Source: an uncultured Roseburia sp. (GTDB lineage Bacteria; Bacillota; Clostridia; Lachnospirales; Lachnospiraceae). Taken from it: DNA of 5,697 bases. Location: contig CAMGET010000108.1 of NCBI GenBank assembly GCA_946055175.1, positions 1 through 5,697 on the forward strand. The letters are read 5' to 3'. Positions 1 to 5,697 of this stretch are shown here, one piece after another. A model generated the notes under the pieces. It did not search any database, was not told the DNA's origin, and saw only the letters and a program-made list of their open reading frames with translations. The stretch's first letter is position 1, and every line of letters starts with the position of its first letter. The position numbers and the translations under genes are program-made.

Positions 1-53
1 ATAATTTAAGAAAGTGAAAAAGAATAAAAACTAATTTCTGCACTAAATATCTA
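1..53. other. AT-rich sequence downstream of the helicase gene
   Basis: This short stretch follows the helicase stop codon. Read on the minus strand it is T-rich, with two T runs, but I see no GC-rich inverted repeat before them, so an intrinsic terminator cannot be supported. Whether transcription continues leftward into another gene cannot be decided from this window. No coding potential was seen. Confidence 0.5.
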
Positions 54-2756
54 TTACGCTTTCCTCACAACCTTATGGGTCGCACTCTGTGCGCCAGCAT
101 GTTCTAAGGATTTGACTCTGCCCTCTAACAACAGTTCTTTTCCGCGTTCATTTCTGGTGTAGACCAGTTCATATTCACCGATATAAGGTGCAACGCAGGC
201 AGCAAAGTTTTCTGCATCTTCTTTTTTTCTGGCGAAGCATTCCGGGATGCTGTAAAAGCCATCGTCACCCTTGCGGTTTCTTTTCTTTACCAGGATATAG
301 CGTTGGTCGTTAATATCAGAGAAAAATTCCTGCACGCACTGGGCAAAGAGTTTTTTCTCATAACCGGTACCGCCGCAGAGGTAAACAGAAGACACCTTAT
401 CTTTCGTGGTTTCTGCTGCAACCGTCGTACGCTTTGTCTGAATCAGGTTCTGATTCATCAGGGCTTTTCGAATGCCCATTCCGCAGGAACGCAGGCGTTT
501 TACCGGTGTATTTAAGGTCAAAAGCTTTGGTACATTCTGAATCGTCTTCCATGCACTGACAGCAGCACCGATTCCTAACGCAGCGCCTATAAGACCGCCG
601 GTAGATATCGCCGCAACCCCCAATGCAGCTGCTGTAAGCCCTCCTAACAATGCTTTTCCTTTGGCTGACTGGAATACCTTTTCCGTAACGGCTTCGTCTG
701 TCACTTCGGTCTCTTCCGCAATTTCCATCTTCTTGTAAACGGCAAGGGATTCATTCCAGCGCTGTTTTAAGCCGGCACGTTCTGCAGAAAGCTTCAGCAT
801 CTTTTCGTTGATGTCTGCCACATTTGCCTCATCATAAGGCGGTTTGATATAAGAAAGACGAGCCAGGCCGGTTTCGATCACGTTTTCTGTATAATGTAAG
901 CCTAAGAAATGCTCCATGCGGCGCTCTAGGAGGCTGAAATCTTCACTGATTTCTTCTTCCCCTTCTGCTTCTTCCCACGGTTTTAGACAAACCAAATGCC
1001 AGATGTTGCTGCATTTTTCCGGATTCTGTTTGTACACACGGATTGCGCGCCCGCGCATCTGGTTGCTTAACATAAAGGAACCGACAAAGCTGGCTAAAAT
1101 CAGAGAATTGATACATGGGGAATCCCAGCCCTCACCAAGCAGAGACTTGGTTCCAATCATAACCTGCATATAGCCTTTTGAAAACAGATTCGTAATGGCA
1201 CTTGTCAGAAAATGAGCATCCCCGACAGCGCTCACCTTCAGATAATCCGTCTCCGGCAATGCACCGATGATGCTATAGGTCACCTTTCCAGTTCCCTCAA
1301 TTTCTTTTTCCAGAGCTTCTTTTGCTTCCGCCGGAATAATGACCATCGTTCCGCAAAGAACCGATAAGCGTAGTTTGTCTCCTGCTTCCCTGCGGAGCAT
1401 TTCAAAAAACGGCAGCACGCCCAGCGCATTGATGTCTGCTTCCGGTACACCCACTGCCTTTTCATACTCCTTACGGATGTAGTCTGTCAAAACCAGAAGG
1501 CGCAGGTCATCGCCTGCGGCTTCATACTCGTGAAGCACAATTGCGCGAATACTGTTGGCTTTTCCTTTGGAATTTATCAGCATTTTCTCTACTGCTGCAC
1601 TGGTGTTTAACACCACTTTTTTCTTTTCGATAAGACCTTCAGATTTTAATTCTTTTTCCAGACGTTCGGAATATTCCTGCTTGTAGGCATAAGCATCTGC
1701 ATTGTCATATAAAAATCCCTGCAACAGCTTTTCCATATAAAAAGCGTTCATTTCCGGAAGTTTTAATGTTCCTGCTGACAGCTGTAGTTTTTTCGGGAAT
1801 TCCACATTTTTACTCTTCAGATAAATTAAAAAAGCCTTTAAATAATCCTTATCTTCATAAAGCTTTTCATCACTCATCACACCGGTCAAAACTACATGAG
1901 AAGAAATTGCCTCTAATAATTCCTCATCCTGCATCAGCTTTTCCACCATGCGATTGCTGCGCTCTTTGAACTTTTCGATTTCAGCTTTCTCCTCGTCTGT
2001 CGGATAGTTAAAATAAACAAAATCCTGATGCGGGCAAAGACTTCCCTCTTTTACCAACTCCGGAACCGTAATCTCCTCATCAATTTCACCGCACATAGAC
2101 ATGTAGCGGTTCCACATGGCCGGTGTAGAATCATAAGGCGGTGTCGCCGTTAAAGCAATAACCTTAAGGTCTCCGCATTCCTTACGGAATTCCTCTAAGG
2201 CTTTCCACCACTCGCTGCGCAGGTGATGACATTCATCTAAACACAAAAGGCCCAGCTGATTCTTTTTCATGGTTTCCACCAGATGAAAACCGGAAAAATC
2301 CACTTCCTCCGCCTGCGACTGACCGGCACTTGCACCGGCTGTACGCTTTCCTGCCACATCATCCGTATCCTTATCTGTTCCTTCTGCATCTGTCTCATCA
2401 AGAGTACCTTTGAAACGGACCATCGCACTATGTAACGCCTGATACGTAGCAACCGTAATTGCCTTTGGCTCTTTCAGATTCTGGGAAATCAGCGCATCTC
2501 CATCAACGCCATCACACAGAAATCCCTCTTTGATACGTGCCACCCACTGCTCCCGAATCGTAACAGAAGGTGCTAAAATCAGCACATTTTCATTCATGCG
2601 CCGAATCAGTTCGATTCCAAGCGTCGTCTTTCCGGAACCCGGTGCCGCCACGATATGTACCTTTCCATCTTTTGCGTAATTCTCCGCATTTTTTAGCACC
2701 CGCTCCTGATAGGCTCTCCAGGTCCATTTAAACTTTAAAATTCCATTATAATTCAT
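54..2756 (-). CDS. SF2 DEAD/DEAH-like helicase with hydrophobic segment and uncharacterised C-terminal domain
   Basis: A 900-residue protein with a full set of superfamily 2 helicase motifs, so an ATP-dependent DNA or RNA translocase is expected. Visible in order: a Q-motif-like RAYQ (14-17); Walker A APGSGKTT (38-45, Lys43); motif Ia VLILAPS (58-64); motif II DECH (174-177); motif III TAT (203-205); motif V GTKSLLGEGWD (535-545); and motif VI QMRGRAIR (566-573). The core resembles the ResIII/DEAD-like RecA domain 1 plus helicase-C domain 2. Extra parts are a hydrophilic insertion (119-153), about 215 residues between motif III and the second RecA domain, an uncharged Gly/Ala segment (702-736), and a C-terminal domain (about 790-880). 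No nuclease or methylase motif was seen. The start is supported by GGGGGAG 8 nt upstream. It is the last gene of the leftward operon, 20 bp after the cysteine-cluster gene. Substrate and pathway are unknown; DNA repair, RNA metabolism and defence are all possible. Helicase assignment is secure, specific role is not. Confidence 0.93.
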   Translation of the reverse strand: MNYNGILKFKWTWRAYQERVLKNAENYAKDGKVHIVAAPGSGKTTLGIELIRRMNENVLILAPSVTIREQWVARIKEGFLCDGVDGDALISQNLKEPKAITVATYQALHSAMVRFKGTLDETDAEGTDKDTDDVAGKRTAGASAGQSQAEEVDFSGFHLVETMKKNQLGLLCLDECHHLRSEWWKALEEFRKECGDLKVIALTATPPYDSTPAMWNRYMSMCGEIDEEITVPELVKEGSLCPHQDFVYFNYPTDEEKAEIEKFKERSNRMVEKLMQDEELLEAISSHVVLTGVMSDEKLYEDKDYLKAFLIYLKSKNVEFPKKLQLSAGTLKLPEMNAFYMEKLLQGFLYDNADAYAYKQEYSERLEKELKSEGLIEKKKVVLNTSAAVEKMLINSKGKANSIRAIVLHEYEAAGDDLRLLVLTDYIRKEYEKAVGVPEADINALGVLPFFEMLRREAGDKLRLSVLCGTMVIIPAEAKEALEKEIEGTGKVTYSIIGALPETDYLKVSAVGDAHFLTSAITNLFSKGYMQVMIGTKSLLGEGWDSPCINSLILASFVGSFMLSNQMRGRAIRVYKQNPEKCSNIWHLVCLKPWEEAEGEEEISEDFSLLERRMEHFLGLHYTENVIETGLARLSYIKPPYDEANVADINEKMLKLSAERAGLKQRWNESLAVYKKMEIAEETEVTDEAVTEKVFQSAKGKALLGGLTAAALGVAAISTGGLIGAALGIGAAVSAWKTIQNVPKLLTLNTPVKRLRSCGMGIRKALMNQNLIQTKRTTVAAETTKDKVSSVYLCGGTGYEKKLFAQCVQEFFSDINDQRYILVKKRNRKGDDGFYSIPECFARKKEDAENFAACVAPYIGEYELVYTRNERGKELLLEGRVKSLEHAGAQSATHKVVRKA

Positions 2757-2764
2757 AACTTTAA

Positions 2765-2771
2765 CTCCCCC
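2765..2771 (-). promoter_or_regulatory. Ribosome binding site of the helicase gene
   Basis: On the minus strand GGGGGAG lies 8 nt before the ATG at 2756. It supports this start and shows that the helicase has its own initiation signal, even though it sits only 20 bp behind the previous gene. Confidence 0.75.
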
Positions 2772-2776
2772 ACTCT

Positions 2777-3436
2777 TTATCTTGGCAGTACAGATTGGAT
2801 GCGTCCCAGTCTTTCATAAAACTGCTCATAAAAATCTGCATTTTCATCATATGGCTGAAGAAAAAAAGTATGCAGCAAAAACATAGTAATCGTCTTTACT
2901 GTATTTTCATCCGAAGTCTCCTGCACAATCTTTTCCATCTCTTTACGGAAGTCGTGCCAGTCCACTAAAAATTTCTGGTTCTTTTTCAGTTCCGGTGTGT
3001 CTAACCATTTTGACACCTTTACCTTACTTCTGTTTTCCTTCACGCAGCCTTCTCTTTGTAAAAAGTAAGCCAGATTTCCATCCTCATAGATACGTCCAAG
3101 CGGAAACAAACGGCAGATGCCCGGGCGAAAAGCGTGGATGCTGCATCTTCCCTCCTCATTTAAGAACACGCAGCAATTCGTTTTTTCATCCATCATCAGG
3201 TTTGGCAGAATCAATCCGTCCACCATGCGAAGTTCTATCTTTTTCTCTATGAGTGTTTCTATCTTTGTCTTTAAATTTTTCTGCAGCAAATAGACATCCA
3301 ACGGATCTAAAAGAATCGAGTCCCCCATATCCTCACAACAGGAATGGCAGCCTTCGCAGTCATTGCAGGCTGCCCGCACCATGTCGTGCAGTCCGTATCT
3401 TTTTCCATCCGAAATTTCTTCTAAATTTTTGTTCAT
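2777..3436 (-). CDS. YkgJ-family cysteine cluster protein
   Basis: A 219-residue soluble protein with the CxxCxxCxxCC pattern of the YkgJ/CxxCxxCC family (Pfam PF03692), which is thought to bind zinc or an Fe-S cluster. Visible cysteines are C24, C27, C30, C33 and C34, then C88-C89, C98, C108 and C131. C108 sits in RPGICRLFPLGR, the hallmark Arg-Pro-x-x-Cys-Arg-x-(F/Y)-P segment of the family. Residues 140-219 are charged and probably helical, with no recognised motif. There is no signal peptide or membrane segment, so it is probably cytoplasmic. The ATG overlaps the TGA of the upstream AraC gene (ATGA), which suggests translational coupling, and GAGGAAGG lies just before it. The helicase gene follows 20 bp later. 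The biochemical function of the family is poorly known; some members lie beside flagellin-lysine methylation genes, but nothing of that kind is visible here. Family assignment is strong; function is unassigned. Confidence 0.9.
   Translation of the reverse strand: MNKNLEEISDGKRYGLHDMVRAACNDCEGCHSCCEDMGDSILLDPLDVYLLQKNLKTKIETLIEKKIELRMVDGLILPNLMMDEKTNCCVFLNEEGRCSIHAFRPGICRLFPLGRIYEDGNLAYFLQREGCVKENRSKVKVSKWLDTPELKKNQKFLVDWHDFRKEMEKIVQETSDENTVKTITMFLLHTFFLQPYDENADFYEQFYERLGRIQSVLPR
3433..3436 (-). other. ATGA stop/start overlap between the AraC-family and YkgJ-family genes
   Basis: On the minus strand the bases ATGA contain both the ATG of the cysteine-cluster gene and the TGA of the AraC-family gene. 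Such overlaps usually mean co-transcription and coupled translation. This is the strongest direct evidence that these genes form one operon. Confidence 0.85.
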
Positions 3437-4275
3437 AACCTTCCTCTGTTTCTTTTACGATATTCGCCCGGTGTCATACCCACTTTTTTCTTAAACCGGC
3501 TGTTTAAATAGTTGCCGTGGCAGTAGCCTGTTTCCTCTGCGATTTCCATAATGGATTTTTTGCTCTGTACCAGTAAAATCTCTGCATGGCGTATTTTTAC
3601 ATAATCCAGATACTCAGAATAGGACATGCCCATTTGTCCGGAAAACAGTCGTGAAAAATAAGCAGGAGAAAATCCCACTTCCTGTGCCGCCTCTTCTAAC
3701 AACGGGTTTTTTGCATAATTGTCTTCTATAAAAACAATAGCATCCATCACCTGTGGCGTCAACGGTGTCATGTTTCGCACAATACCGGAAACCGGCAATT
3801 TTTCTTCATAGACAGTGAGTAGAAGCCGAGACAGCATTCCTTGCAAAATAAATTCTTTATGGGGACTGTTTTTTTCAAATTCTTCTGCCATTTCCATAAA
3901 CATATGGCAGATTTTCTCCTGTGATTCTTTGGTGAACTGGCAGATTTTCTGTTCATATAAAAGGTCGAAAATCTGCTGTCCAACCTCACGGATAAATGGC
4001 TCTGCAAATGCCCGCGTAAATTTTATCAGGATCCGTTCATACGGTTCATCCGAGACTGCCATGGTTCTGTGATAGACATAAGGCGGTGTCAGTCCCACCA
4101 TCCCGGCATTTGCAAAATAGGTTGCCGTCGGTGTAATGGTCTTGCGGTCACCGGATATGATATATCCGATTTCATAATAATCCATCGCCATTGCCATGAC
4201 CGGCATGGAATAGCTGACTCCCAAGGTTTTCCGTTCTACATAAATCTGTGTTCCTTCCCGCAATGGTGCAGGCAT
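3433..4275 (-). CDS. AraC-family transcriptional regulator
   Basis: A DNA-binding regulator of 280 residues from the preferred start. The N-terminal half (about 30-90) looks like the cupin-type AraC ligand-binding domain: DYYEIGYIISGDR (32-44) followed by a Gly, a Pro-Pro and a His (PPYVYH, 64-69). The C-terminal ~100 residues form the double helix-turn-helix. HTH1 covers about 192-213 (EEAAQEVGFSPAYFSRLF) and HTH2 about 241-262, followed by the consensus tail FKKKVGMTPGEYRKR (261-275). The frame is open up to an ATG at 4308, but that ATG has no ribosome binding site. The ATG at 4275 has GGGGGGTGA 5 nt upstream, and homology-like sequence begins only after it. It is the first gene of the leftward operon and divergent from an ABC exporter, so control of both transcripts is likely. 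The ligand cannot be told from sequence. Family assignment is very secure; the start is fairly secure. Confidence 0.93.
   Translation of the reverse strand: MPAPLREGTQIYVERKTLGVSYSMPVMAMAMDYYEIGYIISGDRKTITPTATYFANAGMVGLTPPYVYHRTMAVSDEPYERILIKFTRAFAEPFIREVGQQIFDLLYEQKICQFTKESQEKICHMFMEMAEEFEKNSPHKEFILQGMLSRLLLTVYEEKLPVSGIVRNMTPLTPQVMDAIVFIEDNYAKNPLLEEAAQEVGFSPAYFSRLFSGQMGMSYSEYLDYVKIRHAEILLVQSKKSIMEIAEETGYCHGNYLNSRFKKKVGMTPGEYRKRNRGRL
3439..3446 (-). promoter_or_regulatory. Ribosome binding site of the YkgJ-family gene
   Basis: GAGGAAGG on the minus strand, with the GAGG core 6 nt before the ATG at 3436. It lies inside the last codons of the AraC-family gene and supports the overlapping start. 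Confidence 0.7.
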
Positions 4276-4280
4276 TCTTC

Positions 4281-4289
4281 TCACCCCCC
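4281..4289 (-). promoter_or_regulatory. Ribosome binding site that fixes the AraC-family start at 4275
   Basis: On the minus strand GGGGGGTGA is followed by 5 nt and then the ATG at 4275. The longer alternative start at 4308 is preceded by an AT-rich run with no purine-rich site. The 11 extra residues it would add are basic and unlike a cupin-domain start. Confidence 0.75.
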
Positions 4290-4311
4290 GTTTTTTATAG
4301 AATGTCATAAA

Positions 4312-4342
4312 ATCGTAGTTTTTACAAGTGTTTTTGTAACAA
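4312..4342 (-). promoter_or_regulatory. Weak candidate promoter of the leftward operon
   Basis: On the minus strand TTGTTA (4337-4342) and TACGAT (4312-4317) each match the -35 and -10 consensus at 4 of 6 bases, with a long 19-bp spacer. An alternative -10 is TATGAC at 4304-4309. Either would start transcription at about 4297-4305, inside or past the upstream ATG at 4308, which agrees with translation from 4275. The -35 would lie in the palindrome at 4330-4346, so autoregulation is plausible. The match is poor and could be chance in AT-rich DNA. Confidence 0.25.
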
Positions 4343-4368
4343 AAACGAATGTTTACAAAGTTTTTTTG
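4321..4368. repeat. Direct repeat pair, candidate AraC-type operator
   Basis: TTTACAAGTGTTTTTG (4321-4336) recurs as TTTACAAAGTTTTTTTG (4352-4368). The copies differ by one inserted A and one substitution. The starts are 31 bp apart, close to three helical turns, so both copies face the same side of the DNA. Two direct half-sites, with the downstream one next to or over the -35 region, is the known arrangement for activators of the AraC family. The regulator gene begins next to these repeats. Binding by this regulator is inference. Confidence 0.5.
4322..4346. repeat. Two overlapping palindromes in the divergent control region
   Basis: TTACAA (4322-4327) and TTGTAA (4334-4339) form an inverted repeat with a 6-nt spacer. 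Overlapping it, GTTTTTG (4330-4336) and CAAAAAC (4340-4346) form a perfect 7-bp inverted repeat around TAA. AT-rich palindromes of this kind are typical operator material for dimeric repressors, and they sit between the two divergent starts. They are too short and AT-rich to act as a terminator. Confidence 0.4.
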
Positions 4369-4377
4369 TTTTATACT
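4349..4377 (+). promoter_or_regulatory. Candidate activator-dependent promoter of the ABC exporter
   Basis: TATACT (4372-4377) is a 5-of-6 match to the -10 box. At the normal 17-bp spacing the -35 position (4349-4354) reads ATGTTT, a poor match. The better -35-like TTTACA (4352-4357) is only 14 bp away, too close for efficient use. A good -10 with a bad or misplaced -35 suggests that transcription needs an activator, and repeat copy 4352-4368 overlaps this zone. The start would be near 4384, giving a leader of about 80 nt. Confidence 0.45.
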
Positions 4378-4399
4378 AAAGATACTTCATACAGGTCGG

Positions 4400-4422
4400 G
4401 GAGCTGCCTTTTGGCAATCTCC
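4400..4422 (+). other. Small hairpin in the ABC exporter leader
   Basis: GGAG (4400-4403) pairs with CTCC (4419-4422), and TGCC (4405-4408) with GGCA (4413-4416), around a TTTT loop with a small internal bulge. The surrounding stretch is the only GC-rich patch in the intergenic region. No T run follows on either strand, so it is not an intrinsic terminator. It may be an mRNA-stabilising or regulatory leader element, or chance. Confidence 0.35.
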
Positions 4423-4453
4423 GGCCCCCATCCTATCATAAGTAGAAAATAAA

Positions 4454-4460
4454 GAGGTGA
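4454..4460 (+). promoter_or_regulatory. Ribosome binding site of the ABC exporter
   Basis: GAGGTGA is an excellent match to the Firmicutes Shine-Dalgarno consensus. Its GAGG core ends 7 nt before the ATG at 4465, which fixes the start. Confidence 0.85.
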
Positions 4461-4464
4461 TTTC

Positions 4465-5697
4465 ATGACAGCTTCTACTAAACAACAGCATCCTGTCATT
4501 CGTACCATTCAATACATCTTACCGCACTGGTATCTGATTGTACTTTCCACTGTCGCAGGTGTCATCAAGCTTACACTTCCTTTGCTCTTACCACAGGTAG
4601 TGAAATATTTTACCGATGTTCTTTTGGTCGCAGGAAGCCCCTACAGTGATACACAAAAATTAGATATTGTTTTCAAATGCCTGATTCTCTTATTGGCGTT
4701 GTATGTCTTCCTTTATATTCCTTCCGCATTTTTCCGAGAAGCCGGTGCAAGGGAGGTTGCCATCCGTGTTATGCACACCATGCGCTGTGAACTGTTTGAC
4801 CACTTGCAATTGATGTCTGCACGGTTCCATCAGGAACATAAGTCCGGTGCTTTGGTCACCCGTTTTAACAGCGATGTGGAGCAGGTCCATGATTTCATTT
4901 GGAGTGTTGCTACCAACATCTGGATTGACTCTATCTGCCTTATCATCTATCTTGCTCTGATGTTGCCGATTAGCGTCCCTCTTACTATCATTGCCGGTAT
5001 CACTTTACCGCTCTCCGTCCTCGCAACAAAAAAAATCCGCGAGATGATACGCAAAAGCAGTAAAAAAGCGCAAAATGAGATCTCAGATACCTCCGGCTAC
5101 ATACAGGAGCGCATGTCCGGTTACGCCGTTGTAAAGCTGTTTCATATGGAAGAACGAGAGAAGGAACGTTTTAACGGTATTTCCAAATCCATTTACGGCT
5201 ATACCAAAAAACGGAATTATTTTTCTGCTCTGGGCGTTTCTATCACCAGTGCATTTTCTGAAATCATCAGCACGGTTATCGTTTGTCTGTCTGCTTATTT
5301 TATTGTAAAAGGGGACATGAGCCTTGGTGATATGATTGTTTTTTATTCCTACCTGGGCTATCTGGTGACTCCGCTCCGCCGTTTTGCTGATTTAAATGTG
5401 GCCTATGCAAGGAGTATCGCCGGAATCGAGCGTGTATATGAAATTTTAGATACGAAGCCGGACATTACTGAAAAAGAGGATGCCATAGAGTTATCGTCTG
5501 ATACACCGATAAATATTGAGTTTCGTGATGTATCCTTTGGTTATGATAAAAATAGTGGAATTCATAATTTAGAACATGTCAGTTTTTCTGTGAAAGAAGG
5601 CGAAAAGATTGCTCTTGTGGGGTCCAGTGGCTGTGGAAAGACCACTGCGGTCAATCTGCTTTCCCGCTTTTACGATGTGGATTCCGGTGCGATTTTG
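4465..5697 (+). CDS. ABC exporter half-transporter, permease fused to ATPase (partial, 3' end outside window)
   Basis: The first 411 residues of a type IV (ABCB/MsbA/BmrA-like) exporter whose permease and ATPase domains are fused; two such chains make a pump. Family members are usually about 570-620 residues, so roughly 170 are beyond the edge. Hydrophobic stretches fit six membrane helices: about 22-44, 68-90, 146-166, 168-187, 253-281 and 288-304. The segment FHQEHKSGALVTRFNSDVEQ (121-140) is the typical intracellular-loop pattern of these exporters. The nucleotide-binding domain begins near 350 with an A-loop-like FGY (358-360) and Walker A GSSGCGKTT (386-394, Lys392). The signature motif, Walker B and H-loop would follow outside. 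It is divergent from the AraC-family gene with 189 bp between starts, so control by that regulator is likely. Substrate (drug, peptide or lipid) cannot be inferred. A second half-transporter gene often follows in Firmicutes and could lie downstream. Confidence 0.93.
   Translation, partial: MTASTKQQHPVIRTIQYILPHWYLIVLSTVAGVIKLTLPLLLPQVVKYFTDVLLVAGSPYSDTQKLDIVFKCLILLLALYVFLYIPSAFFREAGAREVAIRVMHTMRCELFDHLQLMSARFHQEHKSGALVTRFNSDVEQVHDFIWSVATNIWIDSICLIIYLALMLPISVPLTIIAGITLPLSVLATKKIREMIRKSSKKAQNEISDTSGYIQERMSGYAVVKLFHMEEREKERFNGISKSIYGYTKKRNYFSALGVSITSAFSEIISTVIVCLSAYFIVKGDMSLGDMIVFYSYLGYLVTPLRRFADLNVAYARSIAGIERVYEILDTKPDITEKEDAIELSSDTPINIEFRDVSFGYDKNSGIHNLEHVSFSVKEGEKIALVGSSGCGKTTAVNLLSRFYDVDSGAIL

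Noticed and set aside
1..53. T-rich tract downstream of the helicase considered as a terminator
   Set aside because: I could not find a stable GC-containing stem before the T runs on the minus strand.
303..515. Plus-strand open frames antisense to the helicase (also 916-1173 and 1766-1969)
   Set aside because: They have no domain-like composition and no ribosome binding site, and the minus strand here codes for a protein with a complete helicase motif set or its extension.
54..2756. Helicase considered as a restriction enzyme R subunit (type I or III)
   Set aside because: No PD-(D/E)xK-like nuclease motif was seen in the protein, and no methylase or specificity gene lies in the window.
4330..4346. 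Perfect palindrome considered as a rho-independent terminator
   Set aside because: The stem is almost all A-T with a 3-nt loop, and it sits between divergent starts where a terminator makes no sense. An operator is more likely.
4069..4452. A 127-codon plus-strand open frame crossing the AraC-family start and the intergenic region
   Set aside because: It lies mostly antisense to a clear AraC-family gene, its product has no recognisable domain, it has no good ribosome binding site, and its end crosses the exporter promoter and leader.
4690..4890. A 66-codon minus-strand open frame inside the ABC exporter
   Set aside because: It is fully antisense to the conserved permease domain and its product has no recognisable motif.

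Overview
The window looks like low-to-moderate GC Firmicutes chromosome, most likely a gut-type Clostridia/Lachnospiraceae genome. This is inferred from the strong purine-rich Shine-Dalgarno sites, the AT-rich intergenic DNA, the Lys/Glu-rich proteins and the protein families present. The species cannot be named from sequence alone. No RNA gene, CRISPR array, insertion sequence or phage gene was seen.

Layout. Positions 1-53 are AT-rich sequence downstream of the leftward operon, with no convincing terminator. Three genes follow on the minus strand and read right to left as one tight operon: an AraC-family regulator (start best placed at 4275, end 3433), a YkgJ-type cysteine-cluster protein (3436-2777) and a 900-residue superfamily 2 (SF2) helicase (2756-54). 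The first two overlap by an ATGA and the last two are 20 bp apart. Positions 4276-4464 form a divergent control region. It holds a near-perfect 16/17-bp direct repeat spaced about three helical turns apart, two overlapping palindromes, a TATACT -10 box for the rightward gene and a small hairpin in the leader. From 4465 to the right edge a type IV (ABCB-like) ABC exporter half-transporter runs on the plus strand. It is cut by the window 17 residues after its Walker A motif.

How the genes may work together. An AraC regulator divergent from an ABC exporter is a common local-control arrangement, and the repeats between them are the obvious candidate operators. Less usual is that the regulator is the first gene of an operon that also carries a metal/Fe-S-type cysteine-cluster protein and a large helicase. 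The helicase has complete SF2 motifs plus parts that the helicase core does not explain: a long insertion between the two RecA domains, a 35-residue uncharged Gly/Ala-rich hydrophobic segment, and a C-terminal domain I could not assign. If the window holds an undescribed system, the best candidate is this ykgJ-helicase pair under AraC control. That is inference; the sequence proves only co-orientation and tight spacing.
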